From contig JBEBJQ010000001.1 of NCBI GenBank assembly GCA_040079795.1, positions 62,001 through 126,000 of the forward strand: a stretch of 64,000 bases of DNA, given 5' to 3'. The notes under the pieces are model-generated. The model saw only the letters and a program-made list of their open reading frames with translations. It did no database searches and was not told the origin of the DNA. Position numbers and translations under genes: made by a program. Numbering within the stretch: position 1 is the first letter of the stretch; every line of letters begins with the position of its first letter. Source of the DNA: SXIZ01 sp040079795 (lineage in GTDB: Bacteria; Pseudomonadota; Gammaproteobacteria; Methylococcales; Methylomonadaceae). Shown here in pieces: positions 43,663-51,883 of the stretch.

Positions 43663-45318
43663 TTACATCATGCCGCCCATACCACCCATTCCGCCCATTC
43701 CGCCCATATCCGGCATGCCGCCATGTGCGCCTTTTTCATCGCTAGGTGCATCGGCTACCATGACTTCAGTAGTCAACATCAGGCCAGCAACAGAGGCTGC
43801 GTTTTGTAACGCGGTACGGGTTACTTTCGCAGGGTCTAAGATACCCATTTCGATCATGTCGCCGTACAGGCCGGTCGCTGCGTTATATCCGTAGTTACCT
43901 TTGCCTTTTTGGACTTCATTGAATACTACAGAAGGCTCATCGCCTGCGTTGCTAACGATTTGACGTAACGGCTCTTCCATCGCGCGGCGCAAAATATTGA
44001 TACCAACAGTTTGGTCGTGGTTAATGCCTTCAAGGCCTACTAAAGCAGATAAAGCACGAACCAGAGCGGTACCGCCGCCAGCTACAACGCCTTCTTCAAC
44101 GGCTGCGCGAGTTGAATGCAGCGCATCTTCTACGCGGGCTTTCTTCTCTTTCATTTCGATTTCAGTGGCTGCGCCGACTTTGATCACTGCAACGCCGCCA
44201 GCTAATTTAGCCAAACGCTCTTGCAATTTTTCTTTGTCGTAGTCAGAAGTAGCATCTTCAGCTTGAGCGCGGATTTGCGCAACACGGCCTTTGATGTGGT
44301 CTTCAGAACCAGCACCATCAATAATGGTGGTGTTTTCTTTGGTAATTTGAACGCGTTTCGCTGTACCCAGTTGTGACAATTCAGCTTTTTCCAAGCTTAA
44401 GCCAACTTCTTCAGCAATAACGGTACCGCCGGTCAATACGGCGATGTCTTCCAGCATGGCTTTACGACGGTCACCGAAACCAGGGGCTTTAACGGCTGCA
44501 ACTTTTACGATACCGCGGATGGTGTTTACTACCAAAGTCGCTAAGGCTTCGCCTTCTACATCTTCAGCAATGATTAACAAGGGGCGGCCTGATTTAGCAA
44601 CCGCCTCTAAAACCGGTAACATTTCACGGATGTTAGAGATTTTTTTCTCGTAAATCAGGATCAAAGGATCATCTAACTCAACGCTCATGCTGTCTTGTTT
44701 GTTGATGAAGTAGGGTGACAAATAGCCACGGTCAAATTGCATACCTTCAACCACGTCTAAAGAGTTGTCCAGACCTGAACCTTCTTCAACAGTGATAACG
44801 CCTTCTTTACCGACTTTTTCCATTGCTTCTGCAATGATTTTACCGACTGATTCGTCAGAGTTAGCAGAGATTGTACCGACTTGGGCAATCGCTTTATTGT
44901 CTGCACAAGGTGCTGCTGAAGCAACGATAGCTTCAACGGCTTTAGAAACAGCTAAATCAATACCGCGTTTTAAATCCATTGGATTCATGCCCGCAGCAAC
45001 GGCTTTTAAACCTTCATTAACGATAGACTGTGCTAAAACAGTCGCAGTAGTTGTACCGTCACCAGCAACATCAGAAGTTTTAGACGCAACTTCTTTAACC
45101 ATTTGTGCGCCCATGTTTTCGAATTTGTCTTTCAATTCGATTTCTTTTGCAACAGATACACCGTCTTTAGTGATGGTTGGTGCGCCGAAGCTTTTGTCTA
45201 AAATTGCGTTACGGCCTTTAGGGCCTAAAGTTACTTTTACTGCGTTGGCTAAAATGTTTACACCACGTGCCATACGGCTACGTGCGTCATCGCCAAATAA
45301 TACGTCTTTTGCTGCCAT
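43663..45318 (-). CDS. groL: Chaperonin GroEL (60 kDa)
   Basis: ATP-driven protein-folding chaperonin forming two seven-membered rings with the GroES lid. The 551-residue protein shows AKDVLFGDDARSRMARGVN at the start, the ATP-site VTLGPKGRNA and GDGTTTATVLA, and ends in the Gly-Gly-Met repeat tail (GGMGGMGGMGGMM). It is the second gene of the groESL operon under HrcA/CIRCE control. It is a complete, ordinary copy. Confidence 0.99.
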   Translation of the reverse strand: MAAKDVLFGDDARSRMARGVNILANAVKVTLGPKGRNAILDKSFGAPTITKDGVSVAKEIELKDKFENMGAQMVKEVASKTSDVAGDGTTTATVLAQSIVNEGLKAVAAGMNPMDLKRGIDLAVSKAVEAIVASAAPCADNKAIAQVGTISANSDESVGKIIAEAMEKVGKEGVITVEEGSGLDNSLDVVEGMQFDRGYLSPYFINKQDSMSVELDDPLILIYEKKISNIREMLPVLEAVAKSGRPLLIIAEDVEGEALATLVVNTIRGIVKVAAVKAPGFGDRRKAMLEDIAVLTGGTVIAEEVGLSLEKAELSQLGTAKRVQITKENTTIIDGAGSEDHIKGRVAQIRAQAEDATSDYDKEKLQERLAKLAGGVAVIKVGAATEIEMKEKKARVEDALHSTRAAVEEGVVAGGGTALVRALSALVGLEGINHDQTVGINILRRAMEEPLRQIVSNAGDEPSVVFNEVQKGKGNYGYNAATGLYGDMIEMGILDPAKVTRTALQNAASVAGLMLTTEVMVADAPSDEKGAHGGMPDMGGMGGMGGMGGMM

Positions 45319-45372
45319 GTTTATTCCTAATTTGTTTGTGTGTGATTAATAATGTGTGTTGAGTGTATAGGC

Positions 45373-45660
45373 TTAGCCTAAGATACCCATGATGTCTTCT
45401 TCACGCATAACGATAAGGTCTTCGCCGTCAACTTTGACTTCGTTACCTGAGTATTTGCCAAACAATACTTTGTCGCCGACTTTAACTTCTAACGCACGAA
45501 CTTGACCATTATCCAATTGTTTGCCTGTACCTACTGCAATCACTTTGCCTTGGCTTGGTTTTTCAGCCGCAGAACCTGGTAATACGATACCGCCAGCGGT
45601 GGTAGTTTCTTCTTCAACGCGTTTAACGATAACGCGGTCATGCAATGGACGTATACTCAT
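45373..45660 (-). CDS. groS: Co-chaperonin GroES
   Basis: The 95-residue lid of the GroEL folding chamber. It begins SIRPLHDRVIVKRVEEE, has the mobile-loop segment TAGGIVLPGSAAEKPSQG (residues 22-39), and ends LIVMREEDIMGILG. It lies 54 bases upstream of groEL in a single operon, with a perfect CIRCE element 40 bases before its ATG. Confidence 0.99.
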   Translation of the reverse strand: MSIRPLHDRVIVKRVEEETTTAGGIVLPGSAAEKPSQGKVIAVGTGKQLDNGQVRALEVKVGDKVLFGKYSGNEVKVDGEDLIVMREEDIMGILG

Positions 45661-45699
45661 TAATATCTCCGAAAGGTTAAAATATAAAGTTAGAATTTA

Positions 45700-45726
45700 T
45701 TAGCACTCTACGGTGTTGAGTGCTAA
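45700..45726. promoter_or_regulatory. CIRCE operator (HrcA binding site)
   Basis: A perfect CIRCE: TTAGCACTC (45700-45708), nine bases, GAGTGCTAA (45718-45726). It abuts the -10 box of the groES promoter, so bound HrcA would block transcription start. hrcA itself is not in the window. Confidence 0.97.
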
Positions 45727-45753
45727 TGATAAACAGCTTTTGCAGTCTGTCAA
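45726..45753 (-). promoter_or_regulatory. groESL sigma-70 promoter
   Basis: On the minus strand a perfect TTGACA (45753-45748) and TATCAT (45731-45726) are 16 bases apart, directly upstream of and touching the CIRCE. This vegetative-type promoter fits HrcA repression; I see no obvious sigma-32 promoter. Confidence 0.8.
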
Positions 45754-45800
45754 GAACTTTGGCATTATTCACGTCCCCCAACCGTTATTGATTAACAGCC

Positions 45801-46550
45801 ATGAACGATACCCAATTACTGCGTTACAGTCGGCAAATTATGCTGCCGCAAGTAGACGTTGCAGGTCAGCAGAAACTGTTAGCTGCCAGAGTTTTAATTA
45901 TCGGCGTTGGTGGTCTCGGCTCACCCGCCGCACTCTATTTAGCTGCTGCCGGTATCGGCCAGATCACCCTATATGATGATGATCAAGTTGACCTATCCAA
46001 TCTGCAACGACAGATTACTCACTACACGGCTGATATAGGGACGGATAAAGTTATTTCAACCCAACAGACTTTAAATAAACTTAATCCAGATGTAATAGTG
46101 CACGTGCACAAACAGCGCTTAGCAGGGGAAAAACTTGAGCAGGAAGTTTATGATGCGGATGTGGTTTTGGATTGCTCTGATAATTTCAGCACCCGTTTTG
46201 CGGTCAATGCCGCCTGTGTACGCCAAAAAACGCCGTTGGTTTCAGGCGCGGCGATTCGTTTTGAAGGGCAGGTCGCGGTATTTACGCCCGGGCAAAATGA
46301 AAGCCCGTGTTATCAATGTTTGTACAGCGATAGCGGTGAAGAGTTAATGAATTGTGCGACCAATGGCGTAATTGCACCTGTAACGGGCATTATTGGGAGT
46401 ATTCAAGCATTAGAAGCGATGAAAATCATTATGCAGATTGGTGAGACTCTGGCAGGACGTTTGCTGTTATTGGATGGCTTAACCTTGGAATGGCAAAGTA
46501 TGCGCTTAAGCAAAAACCCTAACTGTCCTTGTTGCGGGGGTGTTGAATGA
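45801..46550 (+). CDS. moeB: Molybdopterin-synthase adenylyltransferase MoeB / ThiF-family E1-like enzyme
   Basis: Adenylates the C-terminal glycine of a ubiquitin-like sulfur carrier (MoaD or ThiS). The 249-residue protein has YSRQIMLPQVDVAGQQKL near residue 9, the nucleotide loop GVGGLGSPAALYLAAAG, DLSNLQRQITH with the Arg finger, D-C-S-D-N (residues 127-131), and two CxxC zinc pairs (PCYQC and CPCC). MoeB and ThiF cannot be separated with certainty; length and the CPCC ending favour MoeB. Divergent from groES. Confidence 0.85.
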   Translation: MNDTQLLRYSRQIMLPQVDVAGQQKLLAARVLIIGVGGLGSPAALYLAAAGIGQITLYDDDQVDLSNLQRQITHYTADIGTDKVISTQQTLNKLNPDVIVHVHKQRLAGEKLEQEVYDADVVLDCSDNFSTRFAVNAACVRQKTPLVSGAAIRFEGQVAVFTPGQNESPCYQCLYSDSGEELMNCATNGVIAPVTGIIGSIQALEAMKIIMQIGETLAGRLLLLDGLTLEWQSMRLSKNPNCPCCGGVE

Positions 46551-46596
46551 CGCGGATTTATATTATCAATGAATTGGGTATTTAACCGGCTGGGGC

Positions 46597-48828
46597 TTAA
46601 TACAAATCCACCGGATCAATATCTAAAGACCAACGTATTTTTTTGGTTTCCCGCAGCCGCGGAATTTGTGGCATGACTTGATCGAGCAGGGCGCGTAAGT
46701 CGACACGCCGCTCCGCTTGTAATAGTAACTGGTAATGGTAACGACCGGCTCTTTTTGCCATAGGCGCTGAAACTGGGCCTAATAGCTTAACGCCTGGAGT
46801 TGGTAGGGTTTTAATCAACTCACAAATCGCTTGCAAAAATAATAACGGGCTTTCGGGGTCGGTAGCAAAAGTCCTTAATAATGCGTGGTGGCTGAAAGGT
46901 GGAAGCGATGCAGCTTTACGCTCCGCCAAGGCTACTTCGGCAAAACGGTTATAGCCTTCACGAATTAACGTGAGCAGTAGTGGGTGGCCGGGTTGGCGTG
47001 TTTGCAAGATGACTTTGCCGGGTTTATCGGCACGCCCTGCGCGCCCTGCGACCTGTATGATCAATTGCGCGAGTTTTTCAGGGGCATGGAAGTCGATACT
47101 GAATAAGCCACTGTCCACATCTAATAAGGCTACCAGGGTGACATTGGGAAAATGGTGTCCTTTGGCGAGCATTTGCGTCCCTAAAATAATATCCACTTCG
47201 TGCCGGTTAATTTGACCCAGATAATCTTCTAACGTGCCTTTGCGTTGTGTGGTGTCGTGATCCAGGCGGATAATGCGCTGCTCGGGAAATAAGTTTTGTA
47301 AGACTTTTTCAATACGCTCCGTGCCTAAACCCAATGGGGTTAAGGTGGTTTTTTTACAAGCCGGGCACTGCTGTAGTAACGTTTGTTCATAACCGCAATG
47401 ATGACAGCGCAGTAGCCGTTTATCATAATGCGTAACCAAATTGGCGTCACAGCGCTGACACCGTGCCACCCAGCCACAACTGTGACAAATTAAAGTTGGC
47501 GCAAAGCCGCGCCGGTTTAAAAAAATCAGTACCTGTTCGTTTTTCGCTAATGTCGCTTTGATCGCTTGCACTAAGGGTGCCGACAGGCCCTCCTGCAATT
47601 TTTTATTGCGGATGTCCAAAATAAGATAATGCGGCTCTATCGCTTGACCTGCCCGCGTAGGTAATGGCAAAAGTTGATAACGTTGCCGTGCGGCATTTTC
47701 AAGGCTTTCAAACGAGGGGGTCGCAGAACCTAGTATGACCGGAATTTTTAAGCGTTTCGCGCGCATGATGGCGACATCCCGTGCCGAAAATCGAAAGCCT
47801 TCTTGTTGTTTGAAGGAGCTGTCATGCTCCTCATCTAAAATAATCAAGCCGGGGTTTTTTAACGGCGTAAACAAAGCAGAACGTGTGCCCAATAAAATTT
47901 TCCCACTCCCTTGCTGCATGTGTAACCACGCGCTTTGGCGCTGGGTATCGGTCAGTCTGGAATGGGAAATAGCGATAGGAACCTGAAAACGTTGTTTGAA
48001 GCGCGCTTCCAGCTGTGGCGTCAGGGTGATTTCCGGCAATAACACCAGCACTTGTTTACCTGACGTAAGCACGGTTTGAATAATCTGCATATACACTTCG
48101 GTTTTGCCGCTGCCAGTTATGCCCTCTAATAAAAATACCCGAAAATGTGCTAGGGCGGCAGAGACTTGATCAATCGCCTGTTGTTGTTCTGTATTAGCGT
48201 ATAAAGGTGATTGTAGGGCTTGCTGGTGCGTGACAGGGTTGGCATATTGGCGTTCAACACTGAGTAGACCTTTATCCAATAAGGCTTTTAAGGTGGCTCG
48301 CCAAGGGGCTATTAGGAGGTTGGCTAAATCCGCTTCAAGAATGCCCTGTAGTGCTTGAGCCTGTACATTTGCTAATAGTTGTTGCTGTTTTGGCGCGCGT
48401 TTTAAAGTCGCGGGATCTGTCCGAATGCCTTGGGCAGTTAAGCGATAAAAGTTAACAGTCGGTAACTGTGCCGGATTGCCTTGTCTGAGCGCTACCGGAA
48501 ATGCGGCGCTCATAACTTCCCCTAATGGATGGTAATAATAGCGGCTTGCCCAAAGTAGGAGATGGATATCGTGGTGGGATAACAACGGTTCGGTATCCAG
48601 AACGGCTTCAATGGCTTTTAATCTTTGGGATTCAATTTCGGTTAGGGCTGGTAAGGCCATTAAAACCCCGATTTTATGGCTTTTGCCAAACGGTACGCGT
48701 AAGCGCATGCCGATTTGTAATTGCTTATAGTCAATATGCGGTGGAACGCTGTAATCAAATAATTGATTCACAGGAATGGGGATGGCAACGCTGACAATAC
48801 TGACCGTTTTGGGCGCGAGCGATGTCAT
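46597..48828 (-). CDS. priA: Primosomal helicase PriA
   Basis: Restarts stalled replication forks as a 3'-5' helicase and primosome loader. The 743-residue protein has an N-terminal DNA-binding domain, Walker A EGITGSGKTEVYMQ (about residue 238), DEEHD (about 330), the eight-cysteine zinc region CHSCGWVARCQRC to CPACKK (about 447-497) and motif VI QVAGRAGRADKPG. Length is normal. Two DnaA boxes lie about 70-90 bases upstream of its start. Confidence 0.97.
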   Translation of the reverse strand: MTSLAPKTVSIVSVAIPIPVNQLFDYSVPPHIDYKQLQIGMRLRVPFGKSHKIGVLMALPALTEIESQRLKAIEAVLDTEPLLSHHDIHLLLWASRYYYHPLGEVMSAAFPVALRQGNPAQLPTVNFYRLTAQGIRTDPATLKRAPKQQQLLANVQAQALQGILEADLANLLIAPWRATLKALLDKGLLSVERQYANPVTHQQALQSPLYANTEQQQAIDQVSAALAHFRVFLLEGITGSGKTEVYMQIIQTVLTSGKQVLVLLPEITLTPQLEARFKQRFQVPIAISHSRLTDTQRQSAWLHMQQGSGKILLGTRSALFTPLKNPGLIILDEEHDSSFKQQEGFRFSARDVAIMRAKRLKIPVILGSATPSFESLENAARQRYQLLPLPTRAGQAIEPHYLILDIRNKKLQEGLSAPLVQAIKATLAKNEQVLIFLNRRGFAPTLICHSCGWVARCQRCDANLVTHYDKRLLRCHHCGYEQTLLQQCPACKKTTLTPLGLGTERIEKVLQNLFPEQRIIRLDHDTTQRKGTLEDYLGQINRHEVDIILGTQMLAKGHHFPNVTLVALLDVDSGLFSIDFHAPEKLAQLIIQVAGRAGRADKPGKVILQTRQPGHPLLLTLIREGYNRFAEVALAERKAASLPPFSHHALLRTFATDPESPLLFLQAICELIKTLPTPGVKLLGPVSAPMAKRAGRYHYQLLLQAERRVDLRALLDQVMPQIPRLRETKKIRWSLDIDPVDLY

Positions 48829-49298
48829 GGTGACGTATAATTTAGGTAAGAAAAGCTTAGATTATCGTTGTTGAGCATAAAAAACTGTGTTATTTAACCT
48901 GTGGATAACTTTGTGGATAAGTTATTTGAAGGTTGTTCGAAATTTTAAGAAATAAGCTATTTATTACAAAGATTAAGAGTGGTTACAATAAAAAACAATT
49001 TCATTTCAATAAGATAAAAAACAGGTGATTTCGGCTGTAAAACATTACGAAAGCACCTTGTCAAGTAGTAAAACTGGGTATAACTTTTTGCAGTATAAGT
49101 TGACAAAAGCAAGTAGGGGTGAAATAGCGTGAGCGACTTGTAGGCCAAAAATGGTTAGGTGGAATGAGTCATCTGTCGATTTTTTGGGTAACCCCAAAAA
49201 GATTAGTGCCTATTTTCAGCGTTATAAGGGAGGGGTAATACTTAGCTTCAGCCTAATGTGGCAAATCCATCCTCTGGTTAAGCGCCTTTATTGTAAGG
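48829..49298. other. 470-base AT-rich region upstream of priA
   Basis: No convincing gene. It holds two DnaA-box sequences near its left end (48900-48920). The remainder is AT-rich with short open frames lacking ribosome sites. Confidence 0.5.
48900..48920 (-). promoter_or_regulatory. Two perfect DnaA boxes
   Basis: TGTGGATAA occurs at 48900-48908 and again at 48912-48920, i.e. two direct copies of the 9-mer TTATCCACA on the minus strand with a 12-base period. They lie 72-92 bases upstream of the priA start codon. This could be DnaA control of priA; none of the usual oriC neighbours (dnaA, dnaN, mnmG) is present. Confidence 0.65.
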
Positions 49299-49865
49299 TT
49301 ATCTGGAATAGGTGGCGGTGAGTTTGGCAGTGCCTAAACTATTGTTATTAAGCATAAAGCCAATTAGTGCTGCGCTAGCTGCTTTGGGAACATCGAGTTT
49401 GTCTACTTTTAGGGCATAAACACTAAATACATAATGGTGGGGCTTATCATTTTTTGGGGGGCATGCACCGCCAAAATTATGTTCGCCAAAATCATTTCTC
49501 CCTTGTCTGGCACCCCTTGGTAATGGGGTTTTTACAGCTGCCCCTGCCGGGAGCGCACTTGTAGAAGCTGGAATGTTATAAACTAACCAATGCCACCAAC
49601 CGCTGCCTGTCGGTGCATCGGGATCATAAATAGTTACTGCAAAACTGCGAACGCCTGCTGGTGCATCTTTCCAAGCCAGCGCTGGAGATAAATTACCCCC
49701 GTCGCAGCCAAAGCCTTTATAAACTTGAGCAGCATTTAAGGATTTGCCTTCTGCTACATCCGGGCTTGATAATTCAAAAGCCCAAGCATTAAAGCTGAGC
49801 AATATAGCGGAGACGCCAGCGAATAATGAGCGTTTTATAGTGGATTTGGTTTGCTGCCTAGTCAC
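49299..49865 (-). CDS. YbhB/YbcL-family (Raf-kinase-inhibitor-like, PEBP) protein, secreted
   Basis: PEBP-fold protein of 188 residues with a signal peptide (SLFAGVSAILLSFNAWAF, cleavage near AWA). Family motifs: GGNLSPALAWKDAPAG near residue 56, YDPDAPTGSGWWHWLVYNIP near 81, GAR-QGRNDFGEHNFGGACPP, and KPHHYVFSVYAL. Periplasmic location distinguishes it from cytosolic YbhB. The ligand is unknown. Monocistronic. Confidence 0.9.
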   Translation of the reverse strand: MTRQQTKSTIKRSLFAGVSAILLSFNAWAFELSSPDVAEGKSLNAAQVYKGFGCDGGNLSPALAWKDAPAGVRSFAVTIYDPDAPTGSGWWHWLVYNIPASTSALPAGAAVKTPLPRGARQGRNDFGEHNFGGACPPKNDKPHHYVFSVYALKVDKLDVPKAASAALIGFMLNNNSLGTAKLTATYSR

Positions 49866-49927
49866 AGTAGTTCCCTGTTGAATGGTAAGGGCGATGTTTG
49901 ATTTTATAAATGATCTGCAGGTTTTTA

Positions 49928-50557
49928 TTAACTCAGGCTAGCCGCAAGCTCAGCATCTTGTGCTTTCACCAGTAATACCGAAGGTCGGGCATTAATTCGA
50001 TCAATATAAGCCTGAATAACCGGTACTGCCGGAATTAATTGAAATTGCGTAACCCAGGTCAGTGCAGTTCCCCAGAGGATATCTAGCGCAGTAAATCGAT
50101 CGCCCAGTAAATAGGGGTCTTTGGCAAGTTGGTCGGTTAGTGTTTTAAACAGGGTATCGAAATCCCCATAAGGCGACATTGCTTGCGGTGTGGGTTCACG
50201 CTTTTGCGAGCGATCTATAACGGCCGGTTCAAAGCTGGAGCCGTAAAAAGCCATCCAGCGAAGATAAGGTCCGCGTAAAAGGTCACCTATTTTCGGGGTG
50301 AGGCCTGCTTCAGGGTAAAGGTCGGCAAGGTAGATAAAAATGGCTACTTGCTCGGTAACTAAGGCTTCGCCATGTTTGATAGCGGGTACTTTTCCCATAG
50401 GATTGATCGCAAGATAAGCAGGTTGGCGCTGCTCACCGGCTTGCATGTTAAGCACTTGTAATTGGTAGGTTGCCCCGAGTTCTTCCAGCAAGATACGCAC
50501 GGCTGTCGAGCGGGTATTAGGCGAGTGGTAGAACGTGAGGTTTTGAGTAGCATTCAT
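49928..50557 (-). CDS. Glutathione S-transferase family protein
   Basis: A 209-residue protein with an N-terminal thioredoxin-like domain (FYHSPNTRSTAVRILLEELG; Ser11 or Asn13 region as the glutathione-activating site, then NPMGKVPAIK with the cis-Pro, and EQVAIFIYLADLYP) and an all-helical C-terminal domain with GDRFTALDILWGTAL. This is the beta/nu-like bacterial GST type. The electrophilic substrate is unknown. It is 42 bases downstream of dsbB. Confidence 0.9.
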   Translation of the reverse strand: MNATQNLTFYHSPNTRSTAVRILLEELGATYQLQVLNMQAGEQRQPAYLAINPMGKVPAIKHGEALVTEQVAIFIYLADLYPEAGLTPKIGDLLRGPYLRWMAFYGSSFEPAVIDRSQKREPTPQAMSPYGDFDTLFKTLTDQLAKDPYLLGDRFTALDILWGTALTWVTQFQLIPAVPVIQAYIDRINARPSVLLVKAQDAELAASLS

Positions 50558-50599
50558 AATGGCAGTTTTTCTGTAGAGATCGGCAGGTTATTATATTAA

Positions 50600-51121
50600 T
50601 TAAGGGTTGCTTAAATCAGAATGGGTATTCCATATTTGTGACAAACTCAGGGTTGCCAAACATAAAAACGCCATCAATGTCCAAGCGGGGATGCTCAAGC
50701 CTAATAACGTCCAGTCCACTTTGGCACAGTCACCGGAGCCGCTGAGCATTAATTTCAGGGTGTCGGCGAGGGGGAAGTTTTCAAAAACGTAATCCAGTCC
50801 GGGGCCACATTCAGGGACTTTGTCAGGTGGTAAATGTTGAATCCAGATATGCCGGGTAGAAATGGCCGCCCCCCCTAATGCAGCTAAGGTTCCAAGGATG
50901 GCATAGCGGTTGATACCGGTGCGTTTCGGGTTATGCAATGCAGCAGTTAAAAACACGCAGCCGACCAGTAAAATGGCGATACGCTGCGAAATACAAAGCG
51001 GGCAAGGCTCAAGCCCTTCAACTAACTGTAAAAAAGCACCCCCCCCCAGTAGGCTTATACAGGTAATAAAACCTAGCAAAAACCAAAGGCGGGGTTTAAT
51101 TTTTTTTAATTGTTCTAACAT
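50600..51121 (-). CDS. dsbB: Disulfide bond formation protein B
   Basis: Inner-membrane quinone reductase that reoxidises DsbA. The 173-residue protein has four membrane helices and both redox pairs: CPLC in LEPCPLCISQR (about residue 37) and the second-loop cysteines in VPECGPG and GDCAKVDW. The essential quinone-proximal Arg follows the CPLC helix start. Length is normal. dsbA is not in the window. Confidence 0.95.
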   Translation of the reverse strand: MLEQLKKIKPRLWFLLGFITCISLLGGGAFLQLVEGLEPCPLCISQRIAILLVGCVFLTAALHNPKRTGINRYAILGTLAALGGAAISTRHIWIQHLPPDKVPECGPGLDYVFENFPLADTLKLMLSGSGDCAKVDWTLLGLSIPAWTLMAFLCLATLSLSQIWNTHSDLSNP

Positions 51122-51395
51122 GGCTTCACTCTGTGTTTAATTGATCGAATGGCTTGGAATGGCTAGAGCAGCTTCAGTGTAAGACTTAGGTTCTGATCCC
51201 TGGTGAATAAAATTTACTATCCTTAATAGCCACTAGCGATAGATTATAGTCGACATTTCGTTTTAACTCACGAGTGAATATAATCGCTGAGTCCGCAGAT
51301 ACTAGACATCTTTCCAAAATAACCGCTTGATATAAATGAAGCTACATTGCTATTCTGCCAGCATGAATGGGCACTCCAGAACAAACTAAGGAAAG
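51122..51395. other. 274-base intergenic region before a transposase remnant
   Basis: AT-rich; probably contains the dsbB promoter and the left end of the IS fragment, but I could not define a terminal inverted repeat. Confidence 0.35.
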
Positions 51396-51846
51396 ATGGC
51401 GTCGCTAAACGAAGCAAAGCAATTACTTGGGGATGTTTTTAAACGGACAGTTGGCATTTCCAAAGATGATTTCCAATCATTACTGGCGCGATTGGAGCAA
51501 TTCATCCATGACGAAAAAAAAATGTTCCCTTAAGAAACGTGGCATCAAAGGAAGCTTGGGTGTGGAAGAGCAATTGTCGCTGACCTTGTGTTATCTACGC
51601 CATTACGCAACATTTTTGATTTTGGGTCAGTTTTTTGGTACCAGCGAATCACGGTGCCATAAAATTTACAAAAAAATAACCGGATATTTGGTAAAAATAT
51701 TGGATATGCCAGACCGTAAGCTGCTGCTGAATGGCTCAGTGGAGAATATTGCCATTGATGTGACTGAACAACGTATGGAACGGCTTGGGCAGCACCAAAA
51801 AGATTGTTATTCTGGAAAAACACCGCCACAACTGATTGCCAGTTAA
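51396..51846 (+). pseudogene. IS5-family transposase fragment (frameshifted and truncated)
   Basis: Two frames together encode an N-terminal transposase portion. Frame one runs 51396-51533 (MASLNEAKQLLGDVFKRTVG, ATG with AAGGAAAG upstream). The second picks up at 51508-51846 with the HTH region KKRGIKGSLGVEEQLSLTLC and YLRHYATFLILGQFFGTSES, then the first catalytic Asp in IAIDVTEQRMER. They meet at a run of nine A (51514-51522), a possible frameshift site or a disabling indel. The fragment ends just after YSGK, before the second and third catalytic acids, so it is inactive. Confidence 0.82.
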
Positions 51847-51883
51847 GATCGCCCAAACACCTATGGTCACATCAACTTCGGTT

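Noticed and set aside
48957..49148. 63-codon minus-strand open frame upstream of priA
   Set aside because: AT-rich, no ribosome site, no recognisable motif; probably chance.
48829..49298. Chromosomal origin because of the DnaA boxes
   Set aside because: dnaA, dnaN, mnmG, parAB and rpmH are absent; only two boxes and no AT-rich unwinding repeats next to them.
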